A stretch of 49,805 bases of DNA from Methanobacteriota archaeon (GTDB lineage Archaea > Methanobacteriota > Methanobacteria > Methanobacteriales > Methanobacteriaceae): contig JAEZKE010000008.1 of the NCBI GenBank assembly GCA_023436175.1, forward strand, positions 1 to 49,805, written 5' to 3'. The notes beneath the pieces were generated by a model. The model saw only the letters and a program-made list of their open reading frames with translations, had not been told where the DNA came from and searched no databases. Shown one piece after another: positions 17,194 through 27,132 of the stretch (its first letter is position 1; every line of letters starts with the position of its first letter). A program made the translations under genes and the position numbers.

Positions 17194-17532
17194 TCACTTC
17201 CTGAGGAAAAAGTACCATACTGCAAGAACTATAATTGCAATTACGATGATCACTATGATAATTGCAATCCACCATCCAGATCCATCATCAGTTGAATTAT
17301 CGCCGGTATCTGAAGTGTCGTCGTCATCATCATGAATTTTTTTGGAAACATGGCTGCTACGACTGCCACCTTTAAGCAATGGAATATAACTGCTGGTTAG
17401 AAAAGATGAATCACTGTGCTGTAAAACAGTATTAGACCCTGTAAGGCTTGAATCCTGTGCAAAAGCACCACCTGGAACTCCAAGAAGTCCAAAAATCAAA
17501 AATATTGCTGTTACATATGTTAATATCTTCAT
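17194..17532 (-). CDS. Small secreted protein with C-terminal membrane anchor
   Basis: The 112-aa product is of no family I know. It has a signal peptide (1-25, cut after GAFA), a short Ser-rich segment, an acidic run (DDDDDTSDTGDNSTDD), and a C-terminal membrane helix (SGWWIAIIIVIIVIAIIVLAV) ending in FFLRK. The mature part should lie outside the cell, held by the tail helix. GGGGAT precedes the ATG at good spacing. It lies 36 bp downstream of the mthK start on the same strand, which suggests that it is transcribed ahead of mthK. Confidence 0.65.
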   Translation of the reverse strand: MKILTYVTAIFLIFGLLGVPGGAFAQDSSLTGSNTVLQHSDSSFLTSSYIPLLKGGSRSSHVSKKIHDDDDDTSDTGDNSTDDGSGWWIAIIIVIIVIAIIVLAVWYFFLRK

Positions 17533-17722
17533 TTTAAATCCCCTTTAATTTGTATTAACTGATATGATTAATAATTATAAAAATGTTTGCATATTAAAGG
17601 TGAGTCTCTTATGGTTCTATAACATATTAACGCTTTAAAATAATATTTTATCAAGATCTAAGATATTTTATTGGTTTAAAGTATAATAAAATAGAAAAAT
17701 AGAAAATAAATTAAACTTTGAA

Positions 17723-17995
17723 TTAATGCCTTTTAGATAGTCCCATTCCAGCAAAGATCATTAAAGTCGCTGTTAGCATCCCTGCAATTGGAAATCCTGT
17801 TTTTTGCAGTGGAATAGTTTTTTTTGTTGTGTTAGTTACTTCCGGTGGTTCTGTATAGGGTTCAACTGTTACATTTGCTTGATTGTTATCAAGATTTGGA
17901 TCAGTGTTTGGATTATCATCTGCTGCAGACACTCCTGGAAGGACTAAAAGTCCTAAAAATAGAAGTATGGTTAATATTCCTGTAATTGTCTTCAT
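17723..17995 (-). CDS. Small secreted protein with LPxTG-like sorting tail
   Basis: The 90-aa product has a signal peptide (1-24, ending VSAA) and a short polar middle. The C-terminal sequence PLQKTG-FPIAGM is followed by a hydrophobic segment and the basic end SKRH. Motif, membrane span and positive tail are in the order of a sortase or archaeosortase sorting signal, though the motif is LQKTG rather than LPxTG. The mature stretch of only about 35 residues is Asn/Pro/Thr-rich, with four possible N-glycosylation sites. GGAGGT lies 5 nt before the ATG. It stands between the large DUF11 protein and the small anchored protein on the same strand. Confidence 0.6.
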   Translation of the reverse strand: MKTITGILTILLFLGLLVLPGVSAADDNPNTDPNLDNNQANVTVEPYTEPPEVTNTTKKTIPLQKTGFPIAGMLTATLMIFAGMGLSKRH

Positions 17996-18157
17996 TTTAA
18001 ACCTCCATTTTACTCTTTTATTACCTACTATAAATAATAGGTATAAAAGTGTTCATATGTTTTTAAACAATTAAATTATTTAATAATGATTTTTAAGGGC
18101 CTATTATACCTTAAAATAAATTATTATCTATATTTAAAGCATAATACCTGAATTTAA

Positions 18158-18192
18158 AAATGAAAATAAGGATAAATTCCTTATTTTCATTT
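18158..18192 (-). terminator. 14-bp perfect hairpin downstream of the DUF11 gene
   Basis: AAATGAAAATAAGG (18158-18171) and CCTTATTTTCATTT (18179-18192) form a perfect 14-bp stem with a 7-nt loop. It lies about 70-100 bp beyond the stop codon of the large surface gene. The position suits a terminator or mRNA 3' stabiliser. Confidence 0.5.
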
Positions 18193-18259
18193 GGATTGGG
18201 CAATAGTTGATATAGACATTATATATTAACTTTATCACTGCCCATATTGTGCATTTTAC

Positions 18260-21200
18260 TCACATCATGATTGCAGTCCCTTTTATAGTAGCAGTACTGG
18301 TTAATTTAACATTTGAAACTACAGCCTGTTCTACAATATGCAGTACAATCTTACCTCCGTTTTTTAGATTGCCAATTGTCCATACTCCTGTTTTAGGGTT
18401 ATATTGCACACTGCGATCATTTGACACGTATTTAAACCCTGCAGGCATTTTAAGAGTTACAGTAACGTTTTTAGCATTCATAGGTCCGTAGTTGTATGCT
18501 GTTATGGTAAATGTAACTTTCTGCAGATATTTTGGATTTGCATTGTTTACACTCATAGTTACAGCTAGATCAGCTGCCGGACCTATGGTTACAGTTGCAT
18601 TTCCTTTGTTATTACTGGACTTTTGGTCGTAATGTGTTCCATTTATTGTGGCTATGTTGGTCACGGTAATGTTTGGGGTAACTGTTTGTGCTACAATTTT
18701 GAGCACGGCATTTGATCCGTTTGCCAGGTTTCCGATGGTCCATACCCCGCTTGTGGAATTGTATATACCGTTACCATTAGCTGATATAAATTTTAACCCG
18801 CTTGGTAGTTTATCGGTGACTTTAACCCCTGTGGCAGTGTTTGGTCCGTAGTTATGGGCTGTTAACGTGAAAGTAACATTCTGTAGATATTTTGGGCGTG
18901 CGTTGTTTACAGTTTTTGTAATTCCTAAATCGGATGCTGCACCTATATTCATGGTTACATTTGCTTTGTTATTGGCTGAATTTAGATCAATTTCACATCC
19001 AGTTATACTGGCAGTGTTGGTCAGTTTGGTACCGGAAGTAACGACCTGTGCTATAATGTTTAATATTGCGTCTGCCCCTTTTGATAGGTTTCTGATGGTC
19101 CATATTCCGCTTGTGGAATTATATGTGCCGTCACCATTGGCTGATATAAATTTTAACCCGCGTGGTAGTTTATCTATAACTTTAACCATTGTAGCTTTGT
19201 TTGGTCCGTTATTATGCGCTACTAATGTGAATGTAACGTTTTGCAGGTAATTTGGACGTAAATTGTTCACTGTTTTAGTTATACTCAAGTCAGTAACGGG
19301 ATCTACATTTAAGGTTACACTTGCCTGATCATTGCTCTGATTTGGATCATAGAAATCTGTGGCACCAACAGGATCGGGATCAGTAATACTGGCAACATCA
19401 GTTAATGTAACGTTTGAAGCCGTAGCCTGTGCTACTATATGTAACATGGCAGTTGCACCATTGGCCATATAACCAATAGTCCATAGTCCTGTTGTAGAAT
19501 TAAATACAGGATTGAATGCGCCGTTAGAATCATCTGACACATATCTAAGCTTAGCTGGCAGTGTGTTGTACACTTTAACATATGCTGCGTTACTTGGACC
19601 GTAGTTGTGTGCTGTTAATGTAAAAGTAACATAATCCAAATATTTAGGGTGCGCATTATTTACGGTTATAGTTATGCCTAGATCAGATGCTGGCCCTATG
19701 TTTACTGTGGCATTGCTTTGATCATTAGTGGAATTCTGGTCGTAATTGGTTCCATTTATAACAGCAATATTGGTCACTTGAGTATTAGCAGTAATAGCTT
19801 GTGTTATGATTTTTAGTATGGCATTTGCTCCGTTTGCAAGGTTTCTGATGGTCCATGCTCCAGTTGAGGAATTGTATGTACCATTGCCACTGACTGATAT
19901 AAATTTTAATCCTGCAGGTAATTTATCTGTAACTTTAACTCCTGTTGCATTGTTTGGACCGTAATTGTGTGCTGTTAATGTAAAAGTAACTTTTTGCAGA
20001 TATTTTGGATGTGAATTATCTACTGTTTTTGTTATTTTGAGATCTGATGCAGGGTTTACGGTTACTGTTGTGTTGCTTTTGTTGTTTGTGGAGTTTTGAT
20101 CGTAGTTAGTTCCATTTATTTCTGCAATGTTGGTTATTTGAGTGTTTGATGCAATAACTTGAGCTATGATTTCTAATATTGCTTCTTTACCATTTGCCAG
20201 GTTTCCGATGGTCCATACTCCTGTTTTGGGATTGTAATTACCGTTTGATGATATGAATTTTAATCCAGTTGGCAGTTTGTCTGTTACTGTAACTCCGGTT
20301 GCTGTGTCTGGCCCGTAGTTGTGTGCTGCTAATGTGAATTTAACATTTTGTAAGTAGTGGGGATGCTTGTTGTCAACTGTTTTTGTGATGTTAATATCAG
20401 AAGCGGCTTTTACCGTGGTTGTGGTCTGGTCCTGATTGTTTGTGGAATTCTGATCATATGTGTTGTTGTTTACAGTTGCAATGTTGGTTATAATTGTGTT
20501 AGATTTTACAATCTGAGCTAAAATATTTAATGTAATTGATTTTCCATTTAACAGAGTATTTATGGTCCATATGCCTGTTACGTGATTATATGCACTGTTA
20601 CTATTATCTGATATCCATTGAATACTATCTGGTAAATTATCATTTACGGTAATGTTATTCACTTGGTTGGGGCCATGATTAGTTACAGTTAAGGTATAAT
20701 GTATTTTATCGAGATAATTTGCTGCTGTTTTATCCACAGTTTTTGTTATTTCCAGATCTGAGGCGGGATCTATGGTTACTGTTGAGTTACTTTTGTTGTT
20801 TGTGGAGTTTTGATCGTAGTTGATCCCGTTTATTTCTGCAATGTTGGTTATTTGAGTGTTTGATGCAATAACTTGAGCTATAATGTTTAATATTGATTCT
20901 TTACCATTTGCTAAGTTTCCGATGGTCCATATTCCGCTTGTGGAATTGTATATGCCGTTACCATTAGCTGATATAAATTTTAATCCTGCGGGTAATTTAT
21001 CTGCTACGGTGACCCCTGTTGCGGTGTCTGGCCCGTAATTATGTGCAGTTAGTGTGAATGTAACGTTTTGCAAGTAGTTTGGGTGTGTGTTGTCAACAGT
21101 TTTTGTTATTCCGAGGTCTGATGCAGGGTTTACAGTTATTGTTGCATTGGATTGATTGTTGGTTGAATTTTGATCGTAGTTGGTACCATTTATTGTCGCA

Positions 21201-22200
21201 ATATTTGTTATTTGAGTATTTGAAGCGATAACTTGCGCTATGATCTCTAATACTACATTTGATCCTTTTGTAAGGCTTCCAATGGTCCAAATTCCAGTTA
21301 CAGGATTGTATGTGCCGTTCCCTTTGGTTGATATAAATTTTAATCCAGTTGGTAGTTTATCTGTTACAGTTATTCCTGTTGTGGTGTCTGGTCCGTAATT
21401 GTGTGCTGTTATTGTGAAAGTCACTTTGTCCAGATAGTTGGGGTGTGAATTATTTACAGTTTTTGTTATTTCCAGGTCTGATGCGGGATCTATGGTTACT
21501 GTTGAGTTGCTTTCGTTGTTTGTGGAGTTTTGATCGTAGTTGGTACCATTTATTCCTGCTATGTTCGTTATTTGGGTGTTTGAAGAGATTATTTGTGCTA
21601 TAATGTTTAATATTGATTCTTTACCATTTGCTAAGTTTCCGATGCTCCATATTCCGCTTGTAGAATTATATATGCCGTTGCCGTTGGCTGATATGAATTT
21701 TAACCCGGAGGGTAACTTATCGGTTACTTTTACGCTCGTAGCAGTATCTGGTCCGTAATTATGTGCAGTTAGTGTAAATGTGACGTTCTGCAGGTAATTT
21801 GGATGTGAATTGTTCACTGTTTTTGTTATGCCTACATCAGATGCGGGGTTTACAGTTACTGTTGCACTGGACTCATCATTACCCGGCTCTGGATCGTAAC
21901 TATTTCCTGTTATACTTGCAAGGTTGGTTATTTGAGTATTTGATGCAATAACTTGAGCTATGATTTTTAATACTGCTTCCTGTCCATTTGCCAGGTTTCC
22001 GATGGTCCATACTCCAGTTGAGGAATTGTAATTACCGTTTGATGATATGAATTTTAACCCGGTTGGTAATTTATCTGTTACAATGATTCCTGTTGCGGTG
22101 TTTGGCCCGTAATTATGTGCAGTTAGTGTAAATGTGACGTTTTGCAGGTAATTTGGATGTTTGTTGTTTGCTGTTTTAATTATTCCTATATCTGCTGTAT
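18260..22200 (-). repeat. Tandem DUF11-coding repeats, 11 units of about 350-360 bp
   Basis: Eleven coding repeats lie head to tail in the large surface gene. Several neighbouring units share long near-identical DNA, while the unit near 20.4-20.8 kb is the most divergent at its HP-x-YL position. Such arrays can shrink or grow by recombination. Confidence 0.85.
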
Positions 22201-23506
22201 TTACATGTAATCCTCCTGAAGGAACCTGTGCTTCGGCTTCAGCGTGTCCAATTATTAGATTAATAAGGCCACCGCCAAGGATCCCGAGAACCTGCAGTCT
22301 TAAAGCATCACCAGATGCCTTAGCATAAGTACCGTCAGCAGAAGTGGTATCTTCAACACTACCTAATGAAAGGGTCAGTATGTTAAGACCTAAAAGGCCA
22401 ATATTAACATGACCATTTAAGGTTAAATCGTTTAATATGCTTATTCCAAACGATTTGATGTCTGCTACTTTCCAGGTGAACTTTGCAGTAGCACCTCCCG
22501 GTTTTCCATTGACTGAAGCTATTGCATTTGATTGCAATGCTTCAATTTCAAGTAAAGGAATGCCCAAAAGGGTTAAAGCTATATCTGCTACTCCTGCATG
22601 TGAAGAGCTTACTAATATGCCTGTATTAAAATTAGGCAATACACTACTATCCGAAGTTATGACATCTGCATTTAATGAGAGTAAACTAAGTAAAAGTTGT
22701 ATACCTACATTAAGTGATGCTACTTCACTTGTTCCACTTGCTGCTGGAGGATTAGCACTTGAATTGGATGTAGCATTTAAAAGACCCACGTCAATTCCTA
22801 AACCATGCAGAAGTGAGTTTAGAGTCGCGTTATTTGCAGGAAGTAGTCCCCCAATTTTAGCACCGTTATCGCCTGTTGAATACACATCCAAAAGTCCTGC
22901 CAGCAAACTACCTGTAAGGAGTTTGACTTCTAAAGGAGTACCTCCTCCAGTAGTATTATTTGGAGCTGTACTATTTACCCAGGCACTTGATTTTCCTGCA
23001 TAAACATCTAATAAAATTTGTGGAAGCGCACCTACATTTAATACATAACTTGAAGCACTACCTCTGTATTTGAGCAGGGTATATAGTCTGAAGTTTGCAG
23101 TACCGTAAAGATTTGTATCATTTGGGTTAGAACTGTGTGTAACTGTAATTGTTTTAGAAAATGGCATATAGCCTAATTTACTTGCTATTATTATGAAATT
23201 CGTGTTAGAATTAGTGAAATTCACTGAATATGTACCATCACTACGTGTTTTAGTTTCAGCTACTTGTACGTTGTTTTGAATAACTTTTATTGTTACGTTT
23301 GTAAGACCTTTATTGGTAGAATTATCCTTAACCACTCCCGATATAATGGGATCCGGTGCTTGACTGTTGTTAATGTTTATACTTGTTGATGACTGCAAAT
23401 GAGCGCTGTAATTGGTGTTATTAGTCGTTTCTGCTGCTGAAACCGTGCTACAAAGAGCTAATGTGAGAATACAAGCTAATACTAACATTATTTTTTTGAT
23501 ATTCAT
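18260..23506 (-). CDS. Giant secreted surface protein with eleven DUF11 repeats
   Basis: The 1748-aa product has a signal peptide (to about VSAA, residue 24). A carboxypeptidase-regulatory-like beta domain follows (about 50-120, ISGVVKDNSTNKGLTNVTI). Next is a unique region of about 300 residues, rich in Leu, Gly and Asn. Then come eleven tandem DUF11 domains of about 116-122 residues, each opening with a form of SDLGITKTVNN and containing TAHNYGP and LPxGLKFIS. The last repeat lacks its end, and there is no C-terminal anchor, so attachment must be by other means. N-glycosylation sites are very frequent. The protein probably forms an adhesin or outer-surface layer. The start ATG at 23506 follows GGAGGTGAT; the upstream in-frame GTG is part of that SD. 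Confidence 0.9.
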   Translation of the reverse strand: MNIKKIMLVLACILTLALCSTVSAAETTNNTNYSAHLQSSTSININNSQAPDPIISGVVKDNSTNKGLTNVTIKVIQNNVQVAETKTRSDGTYSVNFTNSNTNFIIIASKLGYMPFSKTITVTHSSNPNDTNLYGTANFRLYTLLKYRGSASSYVLNVGALPQILLDVYAGKSSAWVNSTAPNNTTGGGTPLEVKLLTGSLLAGLLDVYSTGDNGAKIGGLLPANNATLNSLLHGLGIDVGLLNATSNSSANPPAASGTSEVASLNVGIQLLLSLLSLNADVITSDSSVLPNFNTGILVSSSHAGVADIALTLLGIPLLEIEALQSNAIASVNGKPGGATAKFTWKVADIKSFGISILNDLTLNGHVNIGLLGLNILTLSLGSVEDTTSADGTYAKASGDALRLQVLGILGGGLINLIIGHAEAEAQVPSGGLHVNTADIGIIKTANNKHPNYLQNVTFTLTAHNYGPNTATGIIVTDKLPTGLKFISSNGNYNSSTGVWTIGNLANGQEAVLKIIAQVIASNTQITNLASITGNSYDPEPGNDESSATVTVNPASDVGITKTVNNSHPNYLQNVTFTLTAHNYGPDTATSVKVTDKLPSGLKFISANGNGIYNSTSGIWSIGNLANGKESILNIIAQIISSNTQITNIAGINGTNYDQNSTNNESNSTVTIDPASDLEITKTVNNSHPNYLDKVTFTITAHNYGPDTTTGITVTDKLPTGLKFISTKGNGTYNPVTGIWTIGSLTKGSNVVLEIIAQVIASNTQITNIATINGTNYDQNSTNNQSNATITVNPASDLGITKTVDNTHPNYLQNVTFTLTAHNYGPDTATGVTVADKLPAGLKFISANGNGIYNSTSGIWTIGNLANGKESILNIIAQVIASNTQITNIAEINGINYDQNSTNNKSNSTVTIDPASDLEITKTVDKTAANYLDKIHYTLTVTNHGPNQVNNITVNDNLPDSIQWISDNSNSAYNHVTGIWTINTLLNGKSITLNILAQIVKSNTIITNIATVNNNTYDQNSTNNQDQTTTTVKAASDINITKTVDNKHPHYLQNVKFTLAAHNYGPDTATGVTVTDKLPTGLKFISSNGNYNPKTGVWTIGNLANGKEAILEIIAQVIASNTQITNIAEINGTNYDQNSTNNKSNTTVTVNPASDLKITKTVDNSHPKYLQKVTFTLTAHNYGPNNATGVKVTDKLPAGLKFISVSGNGTYNSSTGAWTIRNLANGANAILKIITQAITANTQVTNIAVINGTNYDQNSTNDQSNATVNIGPASDLGITITVNNAHPKYLDYVTFTLTAHNYGPSNAAYVKVYNTLPAKLRYVSDDSNGAFNPVFNSTTGLWTIGYMANGATAMLHIVAQATASNVTLTDVASITDPDPVGATDFYDPNQSNDQASVTLNVDPVTDLSITKTVNNLRPNYLQNVTFTLVAHNNGPNKATMVKVIDKLPRGLKFISANGDGTYNSTSGIWTIRNLSKGADAILNIIAQVVTSGTKLTNTASITGCEIDLNSANNKANVTMNIGAASDLGITKTVNNARPKYLQNVTFTLTAHNYGPNTATGVKVTDKLPSGLKFISANGNGIYNSTSGVWTIGNLANGSNAVLKIVAQTVTPNITVTNIATINGTHYDQKSSNNKGNATVTIGPAADLAVTMSVNNANPKYLQKVTFTITAYNYGPMNAKNVTVTLKMPAGFKYVSNDRSVQYNPKTGVWTIGNLKNGGKIVLHIVEQAVVSNVKLTSTATIKGTAIMM

Positions 23507-24332
23507 ATGAAGAATCACCTCCTGTTTTTTTTAAAAGAATTCAAATCCTTGAATAAGGTACAATTGATATATGGGCGATTTTTGTGAATTCACTGGATCT
23601 AAAAAGATGTAAAGTATAGTAAAACATTTGTACTAATGATAAAACTGTTTGTGAGTACTATCACACGTTTATTAAAGAATTTGAATAGTTATGTGATTTG
23701 ACTAATAATTCGATAGTTTCATTTCTAATACTTCATACTATAAAAGTTATTACGATATTCACAAACCGAAAAGGAGTATATCTACTTGTATTTTGTAATA
23801 TAATTACATATTATGTTATTAAAAAGTAGTTAGTTTTTTATAAGTTTTATAATATTATATATTAATAATTTTAAGCATTGAATTAATGTTAAATTTGATT
23901 TTAATTAATTAAAATATATTAAACATGTAATTAAATTATATAATAAGTAATTATAATTATTAATAAGTTTAAAGCGCTTTAAATTCCATATACTGGTTGT
24001 ATATATTAAACAGAATTTATAGTACTATTGTCATGTTAAAAGGAATGCATATTAAAACATAATACTTTGTTAAACACATCTTCCGCTTTTAAGAGTGTCA
24101 TATATTTGTATATTAGTTATAAATTAATAACCTAAATTTACTTAATAAAAATTAAGTTAAATTAAGGGATCTTAAGACATTTTTAATTTCTTCTGTAAAA
24201 TGTATTCTATTTAAAATAAGACGATTAAAATTTTTAATTTTTTTATTTTTACACTTGAAATTGACCTCTGGACTAAACAAAAAACCGTATTATTTTTTTA
24301 TAGTTTGAAACATAAATAATAAAGGGATAACC
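23507..24332. other. Long AT-rich divergent intergenic region
   Basis: About 825 bp separate the divergent DUF11 and FAD-enzyme genes. It is very AT-rich and has many TATA-like strings (for example GTATATATTAAA near 23999-24010). I see no ORF with an SD, no tRNA, no hairpin array and no CRISPR. It should hold both promoters; the extra length is unexplained. Confidence 0.4.
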
Positions 24333-25721
24333 ATGGACTGTGACGTTGTGATAATTGGTGCCGGACCTGCAGGGCTGCTTGCGGCAGCTAAGCTAGCTGA
24401 TCACCTTAAAGTTATTTTAGTGGATAAAGGAAGGGGAATGGAAGGAAGGGCATGTATTGCCCTTAAGAATCATACCTGTAGAAAATGTTCTCCATGTAAT
24501 ATAACAGGTGGACTCGGCGGAGCGGGTGGACTTTCAGATGGAAAGCTCAATTTAAGGCCAGATATAGGAGGCAACCTTGAAGAGTTTGTAAGTAATGAAG
24601 AAGCATGGGATATTATACACGAGATAGATGACTTTTTCTTAAGGCACGGCGCGCCAGATGAACTTTATTCGCCCTCTAAAGAAGACATATCTGAAGTTTT
24701 AAAGAAATCTGCAGCTTCTGGGATTAAGTTTATTCCAATAGTCCAGAGGCACATTGGATCAGATAAAACACCTGCTGTCATAAACTCCGTAAGGAAAGAA
24801 CTTGAAAGTAAAGGAGTTACTTTTTTACTTGAAACTGAAGTTTTGAATATACTCGCTGATAATGAAATAAATGGAGTAGTTGCGCGGGATAAATCTGGAA
24901 ATGAATTTGAAATTAACTGCGACTATGTAATAGCGGCGCCTGGAAGGGTTGGTGCATACTGGCTCTCAGATCAGCTTAAAAAGCTTAAAATTCCTATAAA
25001 ATATAATCCTGTTGATATTGGAGTTAGAGTTGAAGTCCCACAGATTGTGATGGACTCTATAACTGAAATAGAATGGGATCCGAAATTTCATATAACAACT
25101 AAAACATATGACGACTTTGTAAGAACTTTCTGTGTATGTCCTAAAGGTTTTGTTGTTGAAGAAGTATATGATAGTTTTGTTGGTGTAAATGGACATTCTA
25201 TGCGCGAAAAATTATCTGAAAATACTAATTTTGCTTTTTTAGTTAGAGTAGAATTAACAGAACCTGTTGAAAACACCTCTGCTTATGCATTTTCGGTTGC
25301 AAGCATCGCTAACATTCTTGGGGGTGGAAAGCCTATCATTCAAAGATTGGGGGATCTTAAAAGAGGCCGGAGATCAACGTGGAAACGAATTGAAAAAAGC
25401 AATGTTACTCCAACATTTAATAATGTAGTTCCGGGGGATATTGCAATGGCTTTACCAAATAGACTTGTTATAGATATTATAGAGGGCCTTGATGCATTAA
25501 ATGAAGTTATTCCGGGAGTTGCATCTGATTCAACGCTTCTCTATGCTCCAGAAATTAAACTGTATGCCATGAGAACTGAAGTGAATCAGGGGCTGAAAAC
25601 TCGTATTGAGGGTCTTTACGTGGCAGGAGATGGTGCAGGAGTTTCAAGAGGAATTGTTGGGGCTGCTGCAACTGGTATTATAGCTTCAAATGATATTTTA
25701 AGGAGGATTAGACTTATTTAA
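24333..25721 (+). CDS. FAD-dependent dehydrogenase, COG2509-like
   Basis: The 462-aa flavoprotein opens with a Rossmann dinucleotide-binding motif, VVIIGAGPAGLLAAAKLA (5-22). It ends with a GLYVAGDGAGVSRGIVGAAATG segment that contacts FAD. Between these are CRKCSPCNITGGLGGAGGLSDGKL, with a Cys-x2-Cys-x2-Cys pattern, and a substrate domain. This arrangement fits the uncharacterised FAD-dependent dehydrogenases of COG2509. The reaction is unknown; the Cys cluster could be redox-active or bind metal. AGGGAT precedes the ATG. It appears to be a single-gene unit following the long intergenic region. Confidence 0.8.
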   Translation: MDCDVVIIGAGPAGLLAAAKLADHLKVILVDKGRGMEGRACIALKNHTCRKCSPCNITGGLGGAGGLSDGKLNLRPDIGGNLEEFVSNEEAWDIIHEIDDFFLRHGAPDELYSPSKEDISEVLKKSAASGIKFIPIVQRHIGSDKTPAVINSVRKELESKGVTFLLETEVLNILADNEINGVVARDKSGNEFEINCDYVIAAPGRVGAYWLSDQLKKLKIPIKYNPVDIGVRVEVPQIVMDSITEIEWDPKFHITTKTYDDFVRTFCVCPKGFVVEEVYDSFVGVNGHSMREKLSENTNFAFLVRVELTEPVENTSAYAFSVASIANILGGGKPIIQRLGDLKRGRRSTWKRIEKSNVTPTFNNVVPGDIAMALPNRLVIDIIEGLDALNEVIPGVASDSTLLYAPEIKLYAMRTEVNQGLKTRIEGLYVAGDGAGVSRGIVGAAATGIIASNDILRRIRLI

Positions 25722-25918
25722 ATAATTATTTTAATATAAATCCATAAAAAGTCTAATAACGAATTTTAAATATAATAAGGTTAGTATAATGCCTATTTTC
25801 ATACTATAAACTCTATTTTTAACTATTTTTGAATAAAAAGCATAAATTTATATCATATGTTATTAAAAGTATATGTATCAAATTTAGGGACTCTGAAATA
25901 ACTATTAGGAGGATTAAT

Positions 25919-26395
25919 ATGAGAAGTCTGTTTGCGGGGATACTGGCCATAATTCTTGGTCTTATAGTTATTGCGTTTCCGTTTTTAACAGCGGTAACGG
26001 TCAGCATATTTGCAGGTGTTATAGTACTTTTAATAGCCATATGGCTACTTATACTGGGAATATCTGAATTAGAAATAAGCAGAACGACAGGTATATTGAA
26101 TTTGATATTAGGTATTATAGCCCTGATAATAGCAATTGGTTTGATTCTAAATCCTGCATTACTCAGCTTTATAACCGGGTTGACACTTTCTATAGCTGGT
26201 ATATTCTTGATAATAGCAGGTTTAATATCGTTAGTAGATGGAATGCACCGAAAAGTGGCATGGGCAGGAGTTTTAGGTATAGTCCTGGGTATTATATACC
26301 TGATACTTGGAACATTTGCATTTAATCCAGTTAACTTAGGATTCTTAATAGGTATCTGGTTAGTTATAACAGGTATATTTAAATTAGTTGAATAA
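25919..26395 (+). CDS. DUF308 (HdeD-like) membrane protein
   Basis: The 158-aa product consists almost wholly of six hydrophobic helices joined by short loops, with Gly-rich helix ends such as LGIIALIIAIGLIL. This is the pattern of the DUF308/HdeD family, whose bacterial member is linked to acid resistance; no function is established in archaea. The ATG at 25919 follows GGAGGAT, so the upstream 30 codons of the longest frame are leader. An ACTATAAA element lies at about 25803-25810. A hairpin with T-run follows the gene. Confidence 0.8.
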   Translation: MRSLFAGILAIILGLIVIAFPFLTAVTVSIFAGVIVLLIAIWLLILGISELEISRTTGILNLILGIIALIIAIGLILNPALLSFITGLTLSIAGIFLIIAGLISLVDGMHRKVAWAGVLGIVLGIIYLILGTFAFNPVNLGFLIGIWLVITGIFKLVE

Positions 26396-26408
26396 ACTTT
26401 AAAAGCAG

Positions 26409-26439
26409 CGGTAATTTATTACCGTATAACTTTCTTTTT
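26409..26439 (+). terminator. Hairpin and T-rich tail after the DUF308 gene
   Basis: CGGTAAT (26409-26415), loop TT, ATTACCG (26418-26424) is followed by a T-rich stretch (CTTTCTTTTT). It begins 13 bases after the stop codon. Confidence 0.5.
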
Positions 26440-26573
26440 AAATCATAACCCGTTTTTCAAACTTTTTAAGTTATTTAAGGGATATTTCGAAATAATTAAT
26501 ATTTTAAACAATTTAAAATAAGAACTCATTAAAAGGATTTAAAAATAATTTAAAGAAATTTAAAATGCTGTAT

Positions 26574-27005
26574 CTACTTTTTACGAACAATTACTGCAGT
26601 CCCATAGGCTAAGATTTCCTGCATCACATTTGAAACTTCATTTGAATCGTAGCGAACACTTATTACTGCATTAGCACCCATCTGCTGCGCATGATCTATC
26701 ATTCGGTACACAGCTTCGTCCCTTGATTCTTCCATCATTTTGACGTATTCTTTTATTTCTCCACCAAATACAGAACGTATTCCTGCGCCTATCTGTCCGC
26801 CTACGCCCCTGCTACGGACGGTCAGCCCGTAACAAAAACCTTTGGTTTCAACAACTTCATATCCTGGAACATGATTTGAGCTTACCACGATAAAACTCTG
26901 CTGTAACCCTTCCAGTTCATTAGCTACAGCTTTTTTCTCTTTTGGGAGAGATACCTTTTTCCTTGTTGTTTCAAGATTTTTTTGCATTTCCTCATTTGAG
27001 ACCAT
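26574..27005 (-). CDS. YbjQ/UPF0145-family protein
   Basis: The 143-aa product has a Lys-rich N-terminal helix of about 35 residues. A YbjQ domain follows: VVSSNHVPGYEVVETKGFCYGLTVRSRGVGGQIGAG, then DEAVYRMIDHAQQMGANAVISVRYDS. YbjQ proteins form pentameric rings of unknown function and are sometimes called heavy-metal-binding from fold alone. The ATG at 27005 is preferred to a TTG at 27014, although neither has a clear SD. It is convergent with the DUF308 gene. Cytoplasmic. Confidence 0.85.
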   Translation of the reverse strand: MVSNEEMQKNLETTRKKVSLPKEKKAVANELEGLQQSFIVVSSNHVPGYEVVETKGFCYGLTVRSRGVGGQIGAGIRSVFGGEIKEYVKMMEESRDEAVYRMIDHAQQMGANAVISVRYDSNEVSNVMQEILAYGTAVIVRKK

Positions 27006-27132
27006 GGGAACCAACTCATTTACAAACTAAAGTTATATTTATCTCTTTGATTTAAGTTTTTTATATTATGAGTAACTATCCTTTAAAAATTATTTAATGA
27101 TTAAGATATTCATTAAATTCCTTTAAGTTATC

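Noticed and set aside
18249..19250. Plus-strand ORFs opposite the DUF11 gene
   Set aside because: They repeat at the period of the DUF11 units and are antisense shadows of the repeated coding sequence.
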